Source of the DNA: Lederbergia wuyishanensis
GTDB lineage: Bacteria; Bacillota; Bacilli; Bacillales; Bacillaceae_C
Direction: 5' to 3'
Assembly: GCF_022900255.1 (NCBI RefSeq)
Contig: NZ_JALIRM010000013.1
Location: 124,001 to 188,000, forward strand
Length of the DNA: 64,000 nt
Positions 61,546-64,000 of this stretch are shown piece by piece (within the stretch, counting starts at the first letter, position 1; each line of letters starts with the position of its first letter). The notes beneath the pieces were generated by a model. That model saw only the letters and a list, made by a program, of their open reading frames with translations, made no database searches and was not told the DNA's origin. A program made the translations under genes and the position numbers.

Positions 61546-63012
61546 TCATGCTCCAAGTCCAAGGATTGGAAATTCGATTAACACTTTTAGCCCCTGATTC
61601 AATTTTGATTGAAATTCAATACATCCACTAAGGCTTTGAACTCTTTGCCGCATACTCGTTAGTCCCATATTGGTAAAGGAAGGGTCTAGCTTGTTCGTAT
61701 TAAATCCTATACCATTATCAGAGTATATTATTTTTAATGAGCCGTCTTTAATCAAACAAAAATTCAAAGTAGTTGCATTGGAGTGCTTTGCCGCGTTATT
61801 TAATAGCTCTTGTACAATTCGATAAATTCCTATTGTTAATTCTTCACTTAATACAAGGCCCGTTGTATTCTCCGTTTGAAAATTAATTTTAAAGGTAGAT
61901 GACACTTGTGTGTAATCGAATAAATTTTCCAAGGCTCTTTCTAGCCCCAATTCCCTTAGTAATGGAGGACGAAGCTCATTACACGTAGTTCGGATTTGAT
62001 GGATCGCATCAAGTAATCCTTGTTCAATTGCTTTTAGATTGGTTTTGACCTCCGCATCTATTTCATATTGGTTAACAAGCGCTTCCAATCGTCTATATAA
62101 ATCAATTTGATCTTGTAGTACAGTATCATGCAAGTCACTGGATAAATTTAATCGTTGCTGCTCTTGGAGATTGAACAACAATCTTAATACCCACTGGGGA
62201 GTCTCATTTCTTTGCAAAGCCGTTTCCAATTGATTCATTAAATTTTCTATGACATTTAAATTCTCAAAAACCATTACCGTATAATAAACCAACGTTTCTA
62301 GCCAAGTCGATTCCATAGAATCTTGGATAGAAGACGCTTGTAACGAAAGGATATAAGAACAGTTCTTTTTTTCTCCTATTTTAATAAAATACTGGTCCTT
62401 TATTCTCTCCAATTTCCCTATTACGATTTGCTGTATAAAGAAGTCCATCTCATCTAAATTGTCTTCATTATCAAGTATGAGAATTTCAGGATCAGACATA
62501 GGTAAGATAAAGCGAACTTCCTTTAATAATCGGTCCTCTAAATCAGATGCTTTCATAACAGCAGATAAATTTTGTGAATAATCTCTTAAACTTTTTTGCA
62601 AAACTTCATAGCGATTTTTTCTTCGTTGAAGTTCATTTTCCATATTTTTTCTTTCTGTTATATCTCTAATCGCGACGACTGACAGATTATCTTCTGTATC
62701 TGGAATAGGAGTGGTCTTGCATTCGAAATGTCTAATCTCTCCATATTTATCAATAACTCTATACTCGGTAGCTGATTTCTGCTGTGTTTTTATCACATTA
62801 TTATGCCTTCCCATCAACCATTCACGATCTTCCGGATGTACAACATCAAAAATGTCTAAATCAGGATTACCTTCAAGATTAGATCCAAAAATCTCAAAAA
62901 ACATGGGGGTCGTGAATCGCACTTTTCGATTTTGATCAACAATTGCAATGATATCAAGCGTATGAGTCGTTATCGTTTCAAATAGCCAATCAAATCGACT
63001 TGATTCTTCCAT
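61546..63012 (-). CDS. PAS-domain sensor histidine kinase (ComP-like core)
   Basis: A 488-residue kinase with no membrane segment. An N-terminal PAS domain (about 10-120; DIIAIVDQNRKVRFTTPMFF ... VVAIRDITERKNMENEL) is followed by a middle sensory region (about 150-260). The HisKA_3 dimerisation domain has EQQRLNLSSDLHDTVLQDQ (H295), and the HATPase has LLNNAAKHS and DNGIGF. The catalytic core is of the NarX/ComP type. Instead of ComP's membrane helices it has cytosolic sensor domains, so it probably reads an internal signal. ATG 63012 follows GGTGA. Operon with the ComA-like regulator. Confidence 0.9.
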   Translation of the reverse strand: MEESSRFDWLFETITTHTLDIIAIVDQNRKVRFTTPMFFEIFGSNLEGNPDLDIFDVVHPEDREWLMGRHNNVIKTQQKSATEYRVIDKYGEIRHFECKTTPIPDTEDNLSVVAIRDITERKNMENELQRRKNRYEVLQKSLRDYSQNLSAVMKASDLEDRLLKEVRFILPMSDPEILILDNEDNLDEMDFFIQQIVIGKLERIKDQYFIKIGEKKNCSYILSLQASSIQDSMESTWLETLVYYTVMVFENLNVIENLMNQLETALQRNETPQWVLRLLFNLQEQQRLNLSSDLHDTVLQDQIDLYRRLEALVNQYEIDAEVKTNLKAIEQGLLDAIHQIRTTCNELRPPLLRELGLERALENLFDYTQVSSTFKINFQTENTTGLVLSEELTIGIYRIVQELLNNAAKHSNATTLNFCLIKDGSLKIIYSDNGIGFNTNKLDPSFTNMGLTSMRQRVQSLSGCIEFQSKLNQGLKVLIEFPILGLGA

Positions 63013-63188
63013 TTAATCACCGCGCATTTTTAATATATTTTTTCGTATCTCTTAGTATAGAGTGTACACGATAAAAGCTTTCTTGAACCGAAAATTTCTT
63101 GCGTGAGTAGTACATTTTTGTTGTGGTATATAGGGGATTGGGAAGAAGGATTGGAAGTAACTATTTATTCAATTTAAAAATATAAAAA

Positions 63189-63208
63189 GCCAAGCTAAAA
63201 TGCTTGGC
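63189..63208 (-). terminator. Terminator of the yjdM-like gene
   Basis: A perfect stem GCCAAGC / GCTTGGC is followed on the minus strand by TTTTTATATTTTT, about 40 bases past the stop. Confidence 0.85.
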
Positions 63209-63249
63209 ACAGTTTTGCAAAAAACTTTTTGAATTACATCGGGACTACT

Positions 63250-63588
63250 TTACGCCTTTTTCACGAACTCCGATTTTAACTTCATTGCTCCAAATCCATC
63301 TATTTTACAGTCAATGTCATGGTCGCCTTCAACTAAGCGGATATTTTTCACTTTCGTACCAATCTTGACGACTGAAGAGCTGCCTTTTACTTTTAGATCC
63401 TTAATGACAGTAACAGTGTCCCCATCGCTTAAGATATTTCCGTTAGCGTCTTTTACAATACGTTCATCACTGGACGTTTCGCTCTCTTGTAAACTCCATT
63501 CGTGAGCACACTCTGGGCAAACGAGAAGGCTACCATCTTCGTACGTATATTCTGAATTGCACCTAGGGCAATTTGGTAAATTAGACAT
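63250..63588 (-). CDS. yjdM: YjdM/PhnA zinc-ribbon protein
   Basis: A 112-residue cytoplasmic protein of the PhnA/YjdM family. The N-terminal zinc ribbon [21 protein letters not shown] is followed by an SH3-like domain ([20 protein letters not shown] ... [10 protein letters not shown]). Despite the name, phosphonate hydrolysis is not established for this family. ATG 63588 lies behind GGAGGAAA. Single gene with its own terminator. Confidence 0.92.
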   Translation of the reverse strand: MSNLPNCPRCNSEYTYEDGSLLVCPECAHEWSLQESETSSDERIVKDANGNILSDGDTVTVIKDLKVKGSSSVVKIGTKVKNIRLVEGDHDIDCKIDGFGAMKLKSEFVKKA

Positions 63589-63641
63589 TATTGCATTTCC
63601 TCCAATATTCCATTCTTTCCATCTATGCCCATCGTACCATA

Positions 63642-64000
63642 TTAAGCTAACAAATAGGCGGAAACAAAGGAAATCGTCATAATTACTACAAACGCAATAT
63701 CCATTTTTGAATACGTTGTCGGGTAAAAATATGTTCTCTTAGCACCCATTTGATACCGCTTTGCTTCCATCGCAACAGCCACCCTTTGAGCTCTGCGTAT
63801 ACTTTGTGCAAATAACGGCACGGTGTACATTCGTAAACGTTCAAAATAACCTTTTGCTCCTTTAGAAAATTGGACGCCTCGTACCTTTAGAGCGTTAGAC
63901 CTCGTATGTAACTCATCAACAATAACAGGCAACATACGGATCGACGCAATAAAGCTATATGCGTACTTAGAAGGAAGGCGAAACTGTTGCATGAGCGCAT
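63642..64000 (-). CDS. Energy-coupling factor transporter T component, partial (YkoC-like)
   Basis: The last 119 codons of an EcfT-type membrane protein whose start lies beyond the window; the frame is still open at 64000. SNALKVRG and [18 protein letters not shown] are the two Ala-Arg-Gly-type coupling motifs that contact the ATPases, and a final membrane helix ([15 protein letters not shown]) follows. The sequence resembles YkoC of the thiamine-precursor transporter YkoEDC. Upstream genes (off the window) should be the ATPase and S component. Confidence 0.82.
   Translation of the reverse strand, partial: ALMQQFRLPSKYAYSFIASIRMLPVIVDELHTRSNALKVRGVQFSKGAKGYFERLRMYTVPLFAQSIRRAQRVAVAMEAKRYQMGAKRTYFYPTTYSKMDIAFVVIMTISFVSAYLLA

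Noticed and set aside
1-64000. CRISPR arrays, insertion sequences, prophage genes, tRNA or rRNA genes
   Set aside because: No regularly spaced repeats, transposase or integrase motifs, phage structural genes or tRNA-like ends were found.

Overview
The window is a chromosomal segment of a low-GC Gram-positive bacterium of the Bacillaceae. This rests on AGGAGG-type ribosome binding sites, frequent TTG and GTG starts, and many proteins that read as relatives of Bacillus subtilis proteins: HprK, YhfC, YuxH, TrhP1/TrhP2, YoaS/YozG, HtpG, YerD, NhaK, KatE and YkoC. The genus cannot be fixed by reading. There are no rRNA or tRNA genes, no CRISPR array, no insertion sequence and no prophage. The content is mostly housekeeping, transport and stress genes in short operons separated by strong hairpin terminators.

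Layout. 1-5.5 kb: an HPr kinase-like protein, an ABC-2 export pair, a LysM-3D cell-wall protein and an alanyl-tRNA editing protein. 5.5-10.3 kb: a small phospholipase A2-like protein; a regulator/hydrolase/YhfC operon whose YhfC gene has an in-frame stop and whose regulator lies behind a 30-bp palindrome; a DUF488 protein; an ECF sigma/anti-sigma pair. 10.4-16.2 kb: a Fur-box-linked ferric iron ABC importer and a TetM-like ribosomal GTPase. 16.4-24.9 kb: an EAL-HDOD protein, an MFS carrier, the tRNA hydroxylation pair TrhP1/TrhP2, a YoaS/YozG pair, a cupin, a neutral zinc metallopeptidase and two small-molecule-binding proteins. 24.9-31.8 kb: htpG behind a perfect CIRCE element, a TIR-like orphan, a TauE exporter, and a TetR/hydrolase/HPRT operon. 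31.8-34.3 kb: feoA-feoB with a Cys-rich small protein, behind a Fur box. 34.3-44.3 kb: MFS, GyrI-like, VOC and pentapeptide proteins, a YerD-like FMN protein, a TetR/SDR pair and NhaK. 44.4-50 kb: a guanine-class riboswitch before a purine-type permease/phosphoribosyltransferase operon, YhcH, a phosphodiesterase, and catalase KatE behind a SigB-type promoter. 50-53.8 kb: a FecCD permease remnant, a helix-hairpin-helix protein, and an unrecognised two-gene membrane operon (PH-like/TerB-like protein plus a His/Asp-rich membrane protein). 53.9-63 kb: an ABC exporter, a flavin monooxygenase, a MacB-like ABC pair and a ComP/ComA-like two-component system. 63.2-64 kb: YjdM/PhnA and the start of an ECF transporter operon that runs off the window.

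The most interesting signal joins the 54-63 kb genes. The two ABC operons have promoters of identical geometry: a 17-bp spacer, and three TGCGG-like half-sites in direct repeat at 21-22 bp. TGCGG is the core of the ComA recognition half-site, and the adjacent response regulator is ComA-like, so it probably drives both transporter operons. Other notable signals are a feoB with no canonical start codon before its P-loop (AUC is the best candidate), possible AUU and AUC starts in a TetR gene and the ECF sigma gene, CIRCE control of htpG, and several palindromic operators that pair naturally with adjacent regulators.
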